A stretch of 37,604 nucleotides of DNA from Planctomycetota bacterium. Lineage in GTDB: Bacteria; Planctomycetota; GCA-002687715. The notes under the pieces were generated by a model that was not told where the DNA came from, ran no database searches, and was given only the letters and a program-made list of their open reading frames with translations. The translations under genes were made by a program, and so were the position numbers. Positions within the stretch are counted from its first letter, which is position 1; each line of letters starts with the position of its first letter. This document shows positions 7,751-16,824 of the stretch, in pieces. Location of the stretch: contig NYSS01000002.1 of assembly GCA_002683135.1 (NCBI GenBank), positions 1 to 37,604 on the forward strand. Direction: 5' to 3'.

Positions 7751-10495
7751 TCAGTGGGCCTCGAGCCAGTTCGCTCCGACGCCGACTTCGACCTTGAGAG
7801 GCACGGCGAGGTCCGCCGCTCCCTCCATTTCCTCGATGACCAGGTCCCGGACCGGGTCGAGTTCCGCCGCTGGCAGGTCCAGGACCAACTCGTCGTGGAC
7901 GGTCAGGATCATCCGGGCCGCGAATCCACCGTCCTTTAGGCGTCCGGCGACCCGGACCATGGCGACCTTCAGGATATCGGCGGCGGAGCCCTGAATGGGT
8001 GTGTTGACGGCCATGTTCTCGGCCTGGCTGCGGAGCATGCCGTTGGAGGAGTTGATGTCGGGGAGCGGTCTCTTGCGGTTCATGATCGTCTGGGCGTAGC
8101 CCTTCGAGCGGGTGAACTCCTTCAAGCCGTCGACGAACCCCCTGATGGCGGGGAAGGCGTCGAAATACCGGGCTATGAAGGCCTTCGCTTCCTCGAGGGT
8201 GAGCCCTGTCTCGCGGGCGAGTCGCTGGGGTCCCATGCCATAGAGGATGCCGAAGTTGATGGCCTTGGAGCGGCTCCGCATGGTCACGTCCACCTCGGCA
8301 GGGTCGACGCCGAAGATGCGAGAGGCCGTGTCCGAGTGGATGTCGGCGCCGGCCTGGAAGGCCTGGATGAGATTTTCGTCGCCCGACAGGTGGGCCATGA
8401 TCCGTAGCTCGACCTGGCTGTAGTCGGCGGCGAGCAGGAGGTCGCCGTCCGCGGCCGGGAGGAAGGCCTCGCGGATCTTGCGGCCGGTCTCCGTACGGAT
8501 GGGGATGTTCTGCAGGTTGGGGTCGCTGGACGACAGGCGCCCCGTGGCAGCGATCGTCTGGTTGAACGATGTGTGGATGCGCCCGTCTTCCTCGTCCACC
8601 AGGAGCGGCAGGGCGTTGATGTAGGTGGACAGCAACTTGGTCAGGCCGCGGTATTCCAGGATCAGCTTGGGCAGGGGATGCGCGGACAGCGCCTCCAGCA
8701 CTTCCTGGCCGGTCGCCCAGCCGGTCTTGGTCTTTTTCGGTTTGTAGCCGATCTCCTCGTGGATCTTCAGGCGTCCGAACAGGACCTCGCCGAGCTGGCG
8801 CGGGCTGTTCACGTTGAGGCTGTTGTCTTCCGCGATGTCTCGTATGCGCTCCTCGAGCTCGTCCGCTTGCTTCTGCAGCCCCTTGGCCATCTGCTTGAGC
8901 AGGTCGCGGTCGACCCCGACGCCGGCCTCTTCCATGTCGCAGAGGACCTCCACGAGTGGCATCTCGACCTCGTCGTGGAGGGACAGCAGCCCCTCCGCCT
9001 CCATGCGCCCCAGGAACAGGTCGGCCAGCCGCCAGGTGAAGTCGGCGTCTTCGCAGGCGTAGGTGCCGACGTCGTCGATCGGGAGCATGTCCATGGTGAG
9101 CTGATTCTTGCCCTTGCCGATCAACTCCTCCGTCTTGACCTTGACGTGGTCGAAGTGGCGCAGGGACAACGCATCGAGGTTGCGCTCACGCCGCTGCGGT
9201 TCGATGAGATAGGCGGCGATCATGGTGTCTGTGCGCACCCCGGCCATCCGGACGCCCGAGGTCCGCAGGACCATCATGTCGTACTTGATGTTCTGCCCAC
9301 ACTTGGCGATCCGCGGGTCTTCCAGCAAGGGCCGCAGGTGCTCCAGCACGGCTTCCCCCCGCCAAGCCCCGAAGGCGTCTTCGATGATCGGGGGATCGAG
9401 GTTCATCGGGACGTACCAGGCCTGGCCAGGGCCGTCAGCGAAGCTCACCCCGACGAGGCGGGCTTGTCGCCACTTGAGGCTCGTGGTCTCGGTGTCCACC
9501 GCGTACAGAGGCGCCGCCGACATGCGCTTGATGAGGTCATCCAGCTCTTCGAGGGTGCGCACGATGTGATAGTCGGACGATACATCAGCGACTTCGGTGC
9601 GCTCCTTCATCTCTTCGACGAGCGATTGGAAGCCGAGCTTGGCGAAGAGCTCTGCCCCGAATGGCCTGTCCGGGCCGGCGTATTCGAGCTCATCGATGGT
9701 CACGCCGATGGGCGTCTCGACATCGATGGTCACGAGTTGCTTGCTCAGCAACCCGATCTCCCTGTTGTCTTGTAGGGCGCTGCGGATCTTCGGGGAGAGG
9801 TCCTCGCTGGGGTCGTCCAGGAGTGCCTCCATGGAGCCGTATTTGTGGATCAGCTTCTTGGCGGTCTTCTCACCGATGCCCGGGACACCGGGGACGTTGT
9901 CGGACGAGTCACCCATCAGCCCGAGGACGTCGATGACCCTGTCCGGGGTGACACCGAACTTCTCCAAGACCTCGCCCGCGCCCTGGATCTCCAGGTCGAC
10001 GTTCCGCTTCATGATGTTGTAGATGCGGATCTTGTCGCTCACGAGCTGCATGAAATCCTTGTCACCCGAGACCAGGAACACTCGCTTGCCGTCAGCCTCG
10101 GCGCGTCGCGCGAGCGTGCCCATGACGTCGTCCGCTTCGTATCCGTCGAGCTCTAGCAGGGGGACCCCCAGCGCGCGGGACGCGTCCTTTATCCAGGGGA
10201 TCTGCTCCAGCAGGTCGTCGGGCATCTTCTCCCGCGTCGCCTTGTAGTCGGCGTACTGCTCGTGCCGGAAAGTCGGGGCCGCCGTGTCCATCACCACAGC
10301 GATCCAGCGGGGCTTGACCCGGTCCAGGATCCGCTTCAGCTCCATGGTGAAACCGTATGTGGCGCCTGTCGGGAGCCCGTCGCCCGATGACAGGTTCGAT
10401 CGGGACATGGCGAAGTGGGAGCGGTAAGCGAGGGCGGACCCGTCTAGTAGAAACAGGCTGTCCTGCAGGTCCTCCTTGGAGACGATCTCCGGCAT
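7751..10495 (-). CDS. polA: DNA polymerase I
   Basis: Gap-filling and RNA-primer-removing polymerase, 914 residues, close to the 928 of E. coli. Three domains are visible. The 5'-3' nuclease is about residues 10-295 (VDVLGLMGDSSDNVPGVPG, with a helix-hairpin-helix IGEKTAKKLI). The 3'-5' exonuclease begins at about 315 and retains its DTE motif (Asp334, Glu336) and a late YACEDADFTW, so proofreading is probably intact. The polymerase domain spans about 520-914. Motif A is ADYSQVELR (Asp691), motif B is RSKAINFGILYG, and motif C is VHDEL (His867, Asp868). ATG 10495 is used; the ribosome-binding site is weak. It is transcribed away from the giant kinase gene across a 112-bp divergent region. Confidence 0.97.
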   Translation of the reverse strand: MPEIVSKEDLQDSLFLLDGSALAYRSHFAMSRSNLSSGDGLPTGATYGFTMELKRILDRVKPRWIAVVMDTAAPTFRHEQYADYKATREKMPDDLLEQIPWIKDASRALGVPLLELDGYEADDVMGTLARRAEADGKRVFLVSGDKDFMQLVSDKIRIYNIMKRNVDLEIQGAGEVLEKFGVTPDRVIDVLGLMGDSSDNVPGVPGIGEKTAKKLIHKYGSMEALLDDPSEDLSPKIRSALQDNREIGLLSKQLVTIDVETPIGVTIDELEYAGPDRPFGAELFAKLGFQSLVEEMKERTEVADVSSDYHIVRTLEELDDLIKRMSAAPLYAVDTETTSLKWRQARLVGVSFADGPGQAWYVPMNLDPPIIEDAFGAWRGEAVLEHLRPLLEDPRIAKCGQNIKYDMMVLRTSGVRMAGVRTDTMIAAYLIEPQRRERNLDALSLRHFDHVKVKTEELIGKGKNQLTMDMLPIDDVGTYACEDADFTWRLADLFLGRMEAEGLLSLHDEVEMPLVEVLCDMEEAGVGVDRDLLKQMAKGLQKQADELEERIRDIAEDNSLNVNSPRQLGEVLFGRLKIHEEIGYKPKKTKTGWATGQEVLEALSAHPLPKLILEYRGLTKLLSTYINALPLLVDEEDGRIHTSFNQTIAATGRLSSSDPNLQNIPIRTETGRKIREAFLPAADGDLLLAADYSQVELRIMAHLSGDENLIQAFQAGADIHSDTASRIFGVDPAEVDVTMRSRSKAINFGILYGMGPQRLARETGLTLEEAKAFIARYFDAFPAIRGFVDGLKEFTRSKGYAQTIMNRKRPLPDINSSNGMLRSQAENMAVNTPIQGSAADILKVAMVRVAGRLKDGGFAARMILTVHDELVLDLPAAELDPVRDLVIEEMEGAADLAVPLKVEVGVGANWLEAH

Positions 10496-10556
10496 GGGTG
10501 GGCTCTATCTGCGTGAGATGTAAGGGGTCGCGCTCGTCGCACGCTCGGGACGGGAT

Positions 10557-10562
10557 TATACT
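10557..10562 (+). promoter_or_regulatory. Candidate -10 box for the giant kinase gene
   Basis: TATACT stands 45 bp upstream of ATG 10608, in the divergent gap with polA. The hexamer about 17 bp upstream (TCGTCG) is a poor -35. The call rests on one good hexamer in otherwise GC-rich DNA. Confidence 0.3.
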
Positions 10563-10607
10563 CGTAGCGGGGGGTTGAAGCGTTTGACGACCGACCGCGA
10601 GCCGGCA

Positions 10608-13600
10608 ATGGAACCCGACACCGCTGATCGGCGGATTGTCGCTGGCCGATATGAGGTGCTGGAGACCTTGCATACCGGCCAGGACGGCGAGGTGCTCGCC
10701 GTCCGTGATCTCGTCCATCCTGACCGCGCGGTCGTCTGCAAACGGGTGACAGGGAGGGGTGCCTCGTCGCCGCGGGCTGCCCGACTCGAACACGAGTACC
10801 GGCTGCTCTCGTCCTTGCGGCATCCGGGGCTGCCGCGAGCCCGCGATTTTGGTTACGACCTGGGCACCGACTCGACGGTTCTCATCTGTGATCGCGCCCC
10901 GGGGCAGACGCTGGAGGCCCACGCGCCGCTCGCCGTCGACGAGGTCGTGGCGGTCGCGGTCGACCTGTGCCGCGCGCTGAACCTGCTCCACTCTCGCTCC
11001 TGGCTGCATCTCGACGTGAAGCCGCGCAACGTCCTGTGGGACCGTGCGTCTGGCCGGACGACGCTCGTTGACCTCGACCTCGCGGCGTTCCCGGAGAGCG
11101 CGGTCGGGCGGGGCACACCTCCGTACGCCTCGCGCGAGGCGATGGGCGCCGGCCCCGTGCCGGACGGCCGATCAGACCTGTTCTCACTCGGGGTCACGCT
11201 GACCGAGATCCTCACAGGGCGTCCGGCCTCCACGGACCGCCCGGCCGAAGAGCTTGATCCCGGGGACGTCGCGCCCCGCTGGTTGCGTGACCTGATTCGT
11301 GAGCTGACCGATCCGGATCCGGAGAATCGCCCCGCGGACGCGCGCGCGGTCATCCATCGCCTCCGTGAGTGCGGGACGCGCTGGCCAGAGGAGTCGCTCG
11401 CCACGCGCACCGCCATATTGTCCCATCCGCCGTTCAGCGGGCGACGCTCCGAGTTGGATAGCATCCTCGAGGCGTTGCCACCCCAAACTCGTCGACGCGG
11501 CCGTCGTCCCGTCGTCGTCCTGCAGGGCGAGCCCGGCGTCGGGCGGTCACGGCTCGTGGAGGAGGCGGCGCGTGAGTGGCGCGTCGCCGGGATCAACGTG
11601 TTGCGCGTCGAGCCGGCCCCCTCGCCCGTCGGCACCCTTCAGCCGATCCACACCTTGCTCGACCGCTTGCGGCGGCTCGCCGGAGCGGTGACCGACGAGG
11701 ACTCGGCGGACAGTCGCGAGCGGCTCGGTCGGCTCAACCGGTTGACGAACTCAGTCCTCGGGCTCGTGCGCCGTCGGCGCACGGTTCTGGTGCTGGAGGA
11801 TGTTGACCAGTACGACCGCCCGTCGCGGGATTTCCTGCTCCACTTCCTTCGTCGCTTGACGCACGAGGTGTGGGAGACGGGGCGTGCGCCGGTGGAGCTG
11901 GTGATGACGTTCCGCTCGGACGTCCCCATCGACGATGGCTTGCGGACGTATCTCGAGTCAGAGAGCGTGTCCGGGCACTTCTTGGAACTCGCCCTCGCGC
12001 CGCTCGACTTGCGGTACACGGGCGAGCTGCTTCGAGGTCTGGTAGCGCCAGAGCCGACGCCCAGCGCCCTCCTGTCAGAGGTCCATGAACGGACGGGAGG
12101 GGTGCCGCTGTTCGTCAACGAGACCCTGCGCGCCCACCCTCTGCACGGCCATGGCAGCGGCACCCTGCTGGGTCGGCTGGCGACCGAAAGCCCTCGCGAG
12201 GGCAAGGTGCCCCGGTCGCTCGAGGCCGTCGTCCGTTCGCGCCTGCTGGTCTGTCCGGCGGAGCTGCGCGGGGTGCTCGAGTGGTTGGCGATCTTCCCGG
12301 GAGGGGCGGAGACCTCCCTGCTCTCCCGGGTCGTTGCTGATGTGGACGACGTGCCGGCGGCGCTGTCCCGGCTCGAGCAAACTGGCTACGCCCGCGTCAG
12401 TGGAACCCGGTGGAGCATGCCGAGCGCGATCAGCCAGGAGGTGGTCCTCGGTGGTGTCCCTGGCGATCGCCGCGCCGCCTTGCATGACACCGCGGCCGAG
12501 GTCCTGGCCACCACCGAGGAGCCGGCCCACGAGGCGGTCTGGCATCAACTGCGGGGGACGCAGCCCCAGGAGGGGCTCGGCCGCGCGTGGGACGTGGTGG
12601 CCGACTTGCTGGCCGAGCGGTCCGAGGAGGAGGCCGTCAGGCTGTTGGAGGAGGTGGTCGCGGTCTCGGAGAGCTCGGCGTTCGCATGCAGGTGGGCCAC
12701 GCTCAAGCTTGCTGATCTGCATCTCGAGCGCGGGCAGTTGAGGCAGGCGCGTCAGCGGCTCGCGGGGTTATTTGAGAACGCGCGCCTCCTCGACCCGCAG
12801 GTGGTGCGTCGGCTCGCGAGGCTGCACCACAGGGAGGGCAATCTCGGGACGGCCCACTCCACCATGGAGCGGCTCCTCGCGCTCGACGCGGAGCTCTCGG
12901 ACGCGGACCGCCTCGACCTGCTGCTCGACCTCGCTGAGATGCTGCTGTCGTCCGGACGCCACGCGGATGCGCGTGAGATCGTGGCGCGGACCGAGCCGCT
13001 GGTCGCTCCACACGTGCCGCTTGACAAGCTCGCCCAGGTGTCGGGGCCGCTCGAGGACCTGCGCGCGCCGCGGCTGGCTTGGCCCGGAGACCTCGCGCCG
13101 CTCGTAGCGCGCTACCTCGCTCTGCGAGGCGACCTGGCGCGTCACGACGGCGAGCCGGGCGTGGGGCTGCAATGCCACCTGGCGACGATGAAGCTGCGTT
13201 CACGGCTCGGTGACCTGGTGGGGCTTGGCCGCGCGCTCCACGGGATCGGCACCATCTTCATGGCAGAGGGGGAGTCTGACCTCGCTGAGAGGTATTTCGG
13301 CCGCGCCCTGCACCTGCGCGCGGAGGTCGGTGATCTGGCCGGGCAGGCGGATTCGGCGAACAACATGGGTGTCCTGCTGCGCAAGGTCGGGCGCACGGCA
13401 GAGGCCATCGACCACTACCGGACGAGCCTGCGGATCCGGCGTCAGATCGGGCACACGGCGGGGGAGGGCTTCTCCTACATCAACATCGCCAGGGTCTACT
13501 ACGAGCGCCGGGAGCTCGATGCCGCGGTCAAGTACTACGACCGCGCGCTCCAGGTCGCCCGGCGGCTCTCAGACGCGCGCAGCCAGGCGCAGGTGCTCAA

Positions 13601-16118
13601 CGCCCTCGGCGCCGTCGCCCATCTCCACGATCGTTTCGAGGCGGCCATCCGGCACTACGAGGAGGCCGAGCGGCTCGATCGCATGGTGGGGAACCTGAAG
13701 GGGGCCCTGGTCAAGCGGCTGAACCTCGCGGCCGAGTACATCCGCGTCGGTCAACTCGAGCGTGGCGACCAGCTCGTCCAGACGGTCGCCCGGGTCACCC
13801 GCCGGCGCGGTGACCGCGACCTGGATGGCTGGCTGCGGTTGCTCGCCGGCCGGCTGCATCTCGCCGCGGGGCGTCACGACGCTGCGCGGGAGTCCTTGGC
13901 CCTCGCCGCGCATGACGCCGCAACCACCAATGACCGGGAGTTCGCCGCCGAGGTCGGTATCGCGAGGGCCGAGGTCGAGCTTCGGGCGGGGAGGGGCAGC
14001 CACGCCCTGGGAGTGTTGCCCTCGGATGGCGGCGGCCTGTCGCGCGAGGCGACGGCGCGGGTGGCCATCGTGCGGGCGCGCGCCCTCCTGTTGGGGGCGG
14101 GCGACGACCGGCACGGGGTCGAGGCTCAGGTTGAAGAGGGTGAGCGGTTCGCGCGTCGAGCGCGCATGACCGGGCTCGAGTGGCAGTGCGCCCGTTGTCG
14201 GGGTGCGCTCCGTGCCGCGGTGGAGGACCGTTCTCAGTCCCTCGCGTCCTACGCCACGGCGCTTGAGGCGCTTGAGTCTGTCCTGGAAGGGCTCATCGAC
14301 AGCGAGCTGCTCTCGGGGTTCATCGCGAGCCATGACGTTCAGTCGTTTATCGAAGAGGTGGATGAGCTCGCGAGCGGGCTGGCGAAGAGCGAACGCTCGA
14401 TGCTGCCCGGCGTCGCCGGAGCCCTGGTCCGACGCGTGCGCGATTCCCTGTTCGAGGCGCGGCGCCAGGTCGGTTTGCAGGAAGGGGTGTCGCGCAAGAA
14501 CGAGGAGATGATGCGGCGTATCCTCGAGATCAGCCGCGCGCTCAGGAGCACGGCTCCTCTCGATGACCTGTTCCGCGAGATCGTCGATGGCGTGGTCGAG
14601 TTCAGCGGTGCCGAGCGGGCGTTCTTGCTGACGGTGGACGAGCGCGGCCGCATCCGCATCCCGGTGGCCCGCAGCCGTGAACGAGAGCCGATCTCCGAGC
14701 CCCAGCAGCAGGTGTCCCGCCGCATCGTCTCCGAGGTGCTGGAGAAGGCGCGCAGCATGCGCATCACCGACGCGGGCGGCGCCTACGCCAAGGCCGAATC
14801 CGTCGTCAACCTCGACCTGCGGTCGATCATGTGCGCGCCGATGATGCGAGGGTCCATGGTCGTCGGCATGCTGTACGTGGACAACCGGTCGCGGGCCGGG
14901 CAGTTCACGGGAGCGGACCAGGAGCTCCTTGATATCTTCGCCGCCCAGGCGGCCATCGCTCTGGAGAACGCGCGCCTCGTGCGCGAGTTCGCCCGCGACG
15001 AGAAGATCCGTGTCATGGGGAATCTGGCGGGCGGCGTCGCCCACGACTTCAACAACCTGCTGACCGCGATCCTGGGTCGGGCTCAGCAGATGGCGGAACT
15101 CACGGATGATGACCGTATCCGGGGCGGCCTCGACACGATCATGAAGGCGGCCCAGGACGGGTCGGTTGTGGTCAGCCGTCTGCAGGAGTTCACGCGTACC
15201 CGTCGCGAAGGGACGTTCCGTAGCGTCAATCTCGGCGAGGTGATCACGGACGTCCTCGAGTTCACCCGCACGCGCTGGGAGGGAGACGCGCTCCGTCGGG
15301 GCCAGCGGATCGAGATCGTCCGAGAGGTGCCGTCCCATGTCTGGGTGCTGGGCAACCTGGCCGAGGTTCGTGAGGTGTTCACGAACCTGGTCCTCAACAG
15401 CGTCGCCGCCATGCCCGAGGGTGGGGCGCTGACGATCCGGGTGAGCGTTGAGAACGAACGGGTCGAAACGGTCGTGGAAGACACGGGGCAGGGGATGACT
15501 GAGGAGGCCCGTGAGAGCATCTTCGACCCGTACTTCACGACGCGCGGATCTGAGGGCTCCGGCCTCGGCATGAGCATCGTCTACAACATCGTCCTTCGGC
15601 ACGAAGGCACGATTCGGGTGGAGAGCGCCCCGGGGGAAGGGACCCGCGTGGTCGTCTCGCTGCCCCTCGCGGAGCCGATGGAGCACAGCGACGAGCCCGT
15701 CGAGCCGGACATGGTGATTGAGTCTGGCCGCCGGGTCCTCGTCGTCGAGGACGAGGACGGGGTGCGCGAGCTCTTGCAGGACGTCCTCGATGCCGCCGGC
15801 TTTGACGTCGAGGCGGCGCCCGGGGGCCCGGAGGCGCTCAAGTCGTTTCGCGCGCGGCCGGCGGACGTGGTGATCACCGATCTGGGTATGGTCCCCATGA
15901 CGGGCTGGGACGTCGCCCGTGAGGTCAAGCGCTTGGATCCACTCACGCCGGTGATCCTGATCACCGGCTGGGGCGGAGAGATCGATCAGGCTACGGCGCA
16001 GCGCAACCAGGTGGACCTGTTGTTGAACAAGCCGTTTGATCTCAAACAGGTCGTGGCGTCCGTGAAGGAGGCCGTGCACCGCCGCGACGCCGCCGTCGGC
16101 CAGCCCGAGGGCCGGTGA
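10608..16118 (+). CDS. Giant hybrid signalling protein: Ser/Thr kinase, AAA-type ATPase, TPRs, GAF, histidine kinase, receiver
   Basis: About 1,836 residues from ATG 10608; an in-frame TTG at 10575 lacks a spaced ribosome-binding site. Residues about 14-255 are a Hanks-type kinase: Lys in AVVCKRV, catalytic HLDVKPRN (Asp136), DLD in place of DFG (Asp155), and DLFSLGVTL. The APE motif is altered to SREAM. Residues about 290-650 form an AAA/NB-ARC-like ATPase with Walker A GEPGVGRS (307-314) and Walker B VLVLED (about 393-398). TPR-like repeats fill about 675-1230. A GAF domain covers about 1318-1461. The histidine-kinase core has phospho-acceptor His1479 (GVAHDFNNLL), N-box Asn1597, EDTGQGM (Asp1625), PYFTT and GSGLGMSIV. 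The C-terminal receiver has Asp1758 (VITDLGM) and Lys in NKPF. No membrane segment is seen, so it is probably cytosolic. Similar kinase-ATPase-GAF-histidine-kinase fusions are known from cyanobacteria and myxobacteria; the target is unknown. Confidence 0.93.
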   Translation: MEPDTADRRIVAGRYEVLETLHTGQDGEVLAVRDLVHPDRAVVCKRVTGRGASSPRAARLEHEYRLLSSLRHPGLPRARDFGYDLGTDSTVLICDRAPGQTLEAHAPLAVDEVVAVAVDLCRALNLLHSRSWLHLDVKPRNVLWDRASGRTTLVDLDLAAFPESAVGRGTPPYASREAMGAGPVPDGRSDLFSLGVTLTEILTGRPASTDRPAEELDPGDVAPRWLRDLIRELTDPDPENRPADARAVIHRLRECGTRWPEESLATRTAILSHPPFSGRRSELDSILEALPPQTRRRGRRPVVVLQGEPGVGRSRLVEEAAREWRVAGINVLRVEPAPSPVGTLQPIHTLLDRLRRLAGAVTDEDSADSRERLGRLNRLTNSVLGLVRRRRTVLVLEDVDQYDRPSRDFLLHFLRRLTHEVWETGRAPVELVMTFRSDVPIDDGLRTYLESESVSGHFLELALAPLDLRYTGELLRGLVAPEPTPSALLSEVHERTGGVPLFVNETLRAHPLHGHGSGTLLGRLATESPREGKVPRSLEAVVRSRLLVCPAELRGVLEWLAIFPGGAETSLLSRVVADVDDVPAALSRLEQTGYARVSGTRWSMPSAISQEVVLGGVPGDRRAALHDTAAEVLATTEEPAHEAVWHQLRGTQPQEGLGRAWDVVADLLAERSEEEAVRLLEEVVAVSESSAFACRWATLKLADLHLERGQLRQARQRLAGLFENARLLDPQVVRRLARLHHREGNLGTAHSTMERLLALDAELSDADRLDLLLDLAEMLLSSGRHADAREIVARTEPLVAPHVPLDKLAQVSGPLEDLRAPRLAWPGDLAPLVARYLALRGDLARHDGEPGVGLQCHLATMKLRSRLGDLVGLGRALHGIGTIFMAEGESDLAERYFGRALHLRAEVGDLAGQADSANNMGVLLRKVGRTAEAIDHYRTSLRIRRQIGHTAGEGFSYINIARVYYERRELDAAVKYYDRALQVARRLSDARSQAQVLNALGAVAHLHDRFEAAIRHYEEAERLDRMVGNLKGALVKRLNLAAEYIRVGQLERGDQLVQTVARVTRRRGDRDLDGWLRLLAGRLHLAAGRHDAARESLALAAHDAATTNDREFAAEVGIARAEVELRAGRGSHALGVLPSDGGGLSREATARVAIVRARALLLGAGDDRHGVEAQVEEGERFARRARMTGLEWQCARCRGALRAAVEDRSQSLASYATALEALESVLEGLIDSELLSGFIASHDVQSFIEEVDELASGLAKSERSMLPGVAGALVRRVRDSLFEARRQVGLQEGVSRKNEEMMRRILEISRALRSTAPLDDLFREIVDGVVEFSGAERAFLLTVDERGRIRIPVARSREREPISEPQQQVSRRIVSEVLEKARSMRITDAGGAYAKAESVVNLDLRSIMCAPMMRGSMVVGMLYVDNRSRAGQFTGADQELLDIFAAQAAIALENARLVREFARDEKIRVMGNLAGGVAHDFNNLLTAILGRAQQMAELTDDDRIRGGLDTIMKAAQDGSVVVSRLQEFTRTRREGTFRSVNLGEVITDVLEFTRTRWEGDALRRGQRIEIVREVPSHVWVLGNLAEVREVFTNLVLNSVAAMPEGGALTIRVSVENERVETVVEDTGQGMTEEARESIFDPYFTTRGSEGSGLGMSIVYNIVLRHEGTIRVESAPGEGTRVVVSLPLAEPMEHSDEPVEPDMVIESGRRVLVVEDEDGVRELLQDVLDAAGFDVEAAPGGPEALKSFRARPADVVITDLGMVPMTGWDVAREVKRLDPLTPVILITGWGGEIDQATAQRNQVDLLLNKPFDLKQVVASVKEAVHRRDAAVGQPEGR

Positions 16119-16139
16119 GCGGCGATTTCGCGGCGGGCT

Positions 16140-16574
16140 CTACTGGATCGAGTCTTCGATGATCGGTCCGAAGGGGACCAGGGGCGAGAGGGCGAATTGG
16201 CCGTACGTCGTCATCACCGCGGCCGTCATCATCGGCGTCCAGCCGATCAACGACGGGTCGGACGGAACCGGAACACGGCCATACCAAAGCGATCCCCGCA
16301 CCTTCTGATGGTGCGCCACCACCGGCGTGATGAGGGGGACGGCGAAGATGTGTCCGCGGAACGAGACCGTGCCGGCGCCGGGGGCGCCGAGAAGAAACCA
16401 GACGTCGCCGCCTTCGGTGACGTTCTGGAGAGTAATGAGGCAGGGGTGACTGCCTCCCGAAACCACGGGTCCAGGCTGCGTTAGCAAACTGACCCCGGGG
16501 CCCTGTGTCTGGGCTCCGGCCCGTACTGCACCGAGAGCCAAGCACAGGATCATGAGGATCCCGGAACGCTTCAT
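16140..16574 (-). CDS. Small secreted protein of unknown function
   Basis: I do not recognise the family. ATG 16574 has GGAG 6 nt upstream and begins a clear signal peptide (ILMILCLALGAVRAGAQ), giving 144 residues; the frame's earlier start at 16688 adds a non-signal extension and is less likely. The mature part is rich in Gly, Pro, Val and Thr, with no cysteine pair beyond one Cys. It is probably a small beta-sandwich (ITLQNVTEGGDVWFLLGAPG, then TVSFRGHIFAVPLITPV). The last residues (LVPFGPIIEDSIQ) look like a final strand. A short 6-bp inverted repeat lies in its leader (16587-16592 with 16602-16607). It converges on the giant kinase gene, 21 bp away. Probably periplasmic or surface exposed. 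Confidence 0.6.
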   Translation of the reverse strand: MKRSGILMILCLALGAVRAGAQTQGPGVSLLTQPGPVVSGGSHPCLITLQNVTEGGDVWFLLGAPGAGTVSFRGHIFAVPLITPVVAHHQKVRGSLWYGRVPVPSDPSLIGWTPMMTAAVMTTYGQFALSPLVPFGPIIEDSIQ

Positions 16575-16824
16575 GCTTGACTCCAAACTCGGTCTCTCGC
16601 TCCGAGTAGTGAGTGATCGACGCCCGGGGTGAGAGTCCGGAGGTGCGATCCCCGTCGCGGGAAAACCGGCGCACAGTGTACGCTGCACGTCATGCCCCGC
16701 CAGTTAAAAACTCCGCTGTACCAGTGACTTGTGACGATTACTCACGGGGACAGTTGTCGGTGTGGGCATGGGGACCGCCCATGACGTACAAAGAGGAGCG
16801 AGCGGATGCTGGCTTCCGCAGAAC
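16575..16824. other. 250-bp divergent intergenic region
   Basis: This gap separates the small secreted protein (minus) from the HEAT-repeat gene (plus), so it should hold promoters for both. It is slightly more AT-rich around 16700-16745 (GTTAAAAACTCC, then TTGTGACGATTACTC), which fits a promoter area. I cannot pick out a convincing -35/-10 pair on either strand. No convincing small gene is seen in it. Confidence 0.4.

Noticed and set aside
8573-9775. 400-codon plus-strand frame opposite polA
   Set aside because: Shadow of a confidently assigned gene; composition typical of antisense frames.
13569-16079. 836-codon open frame on the minus strand
   Set aside because: It lies wholly opposite the giant kinase gene, has a His/Asp/Arg-rich composition typical of antisense frames in GC-rich DNA, and has no recognisable motif.
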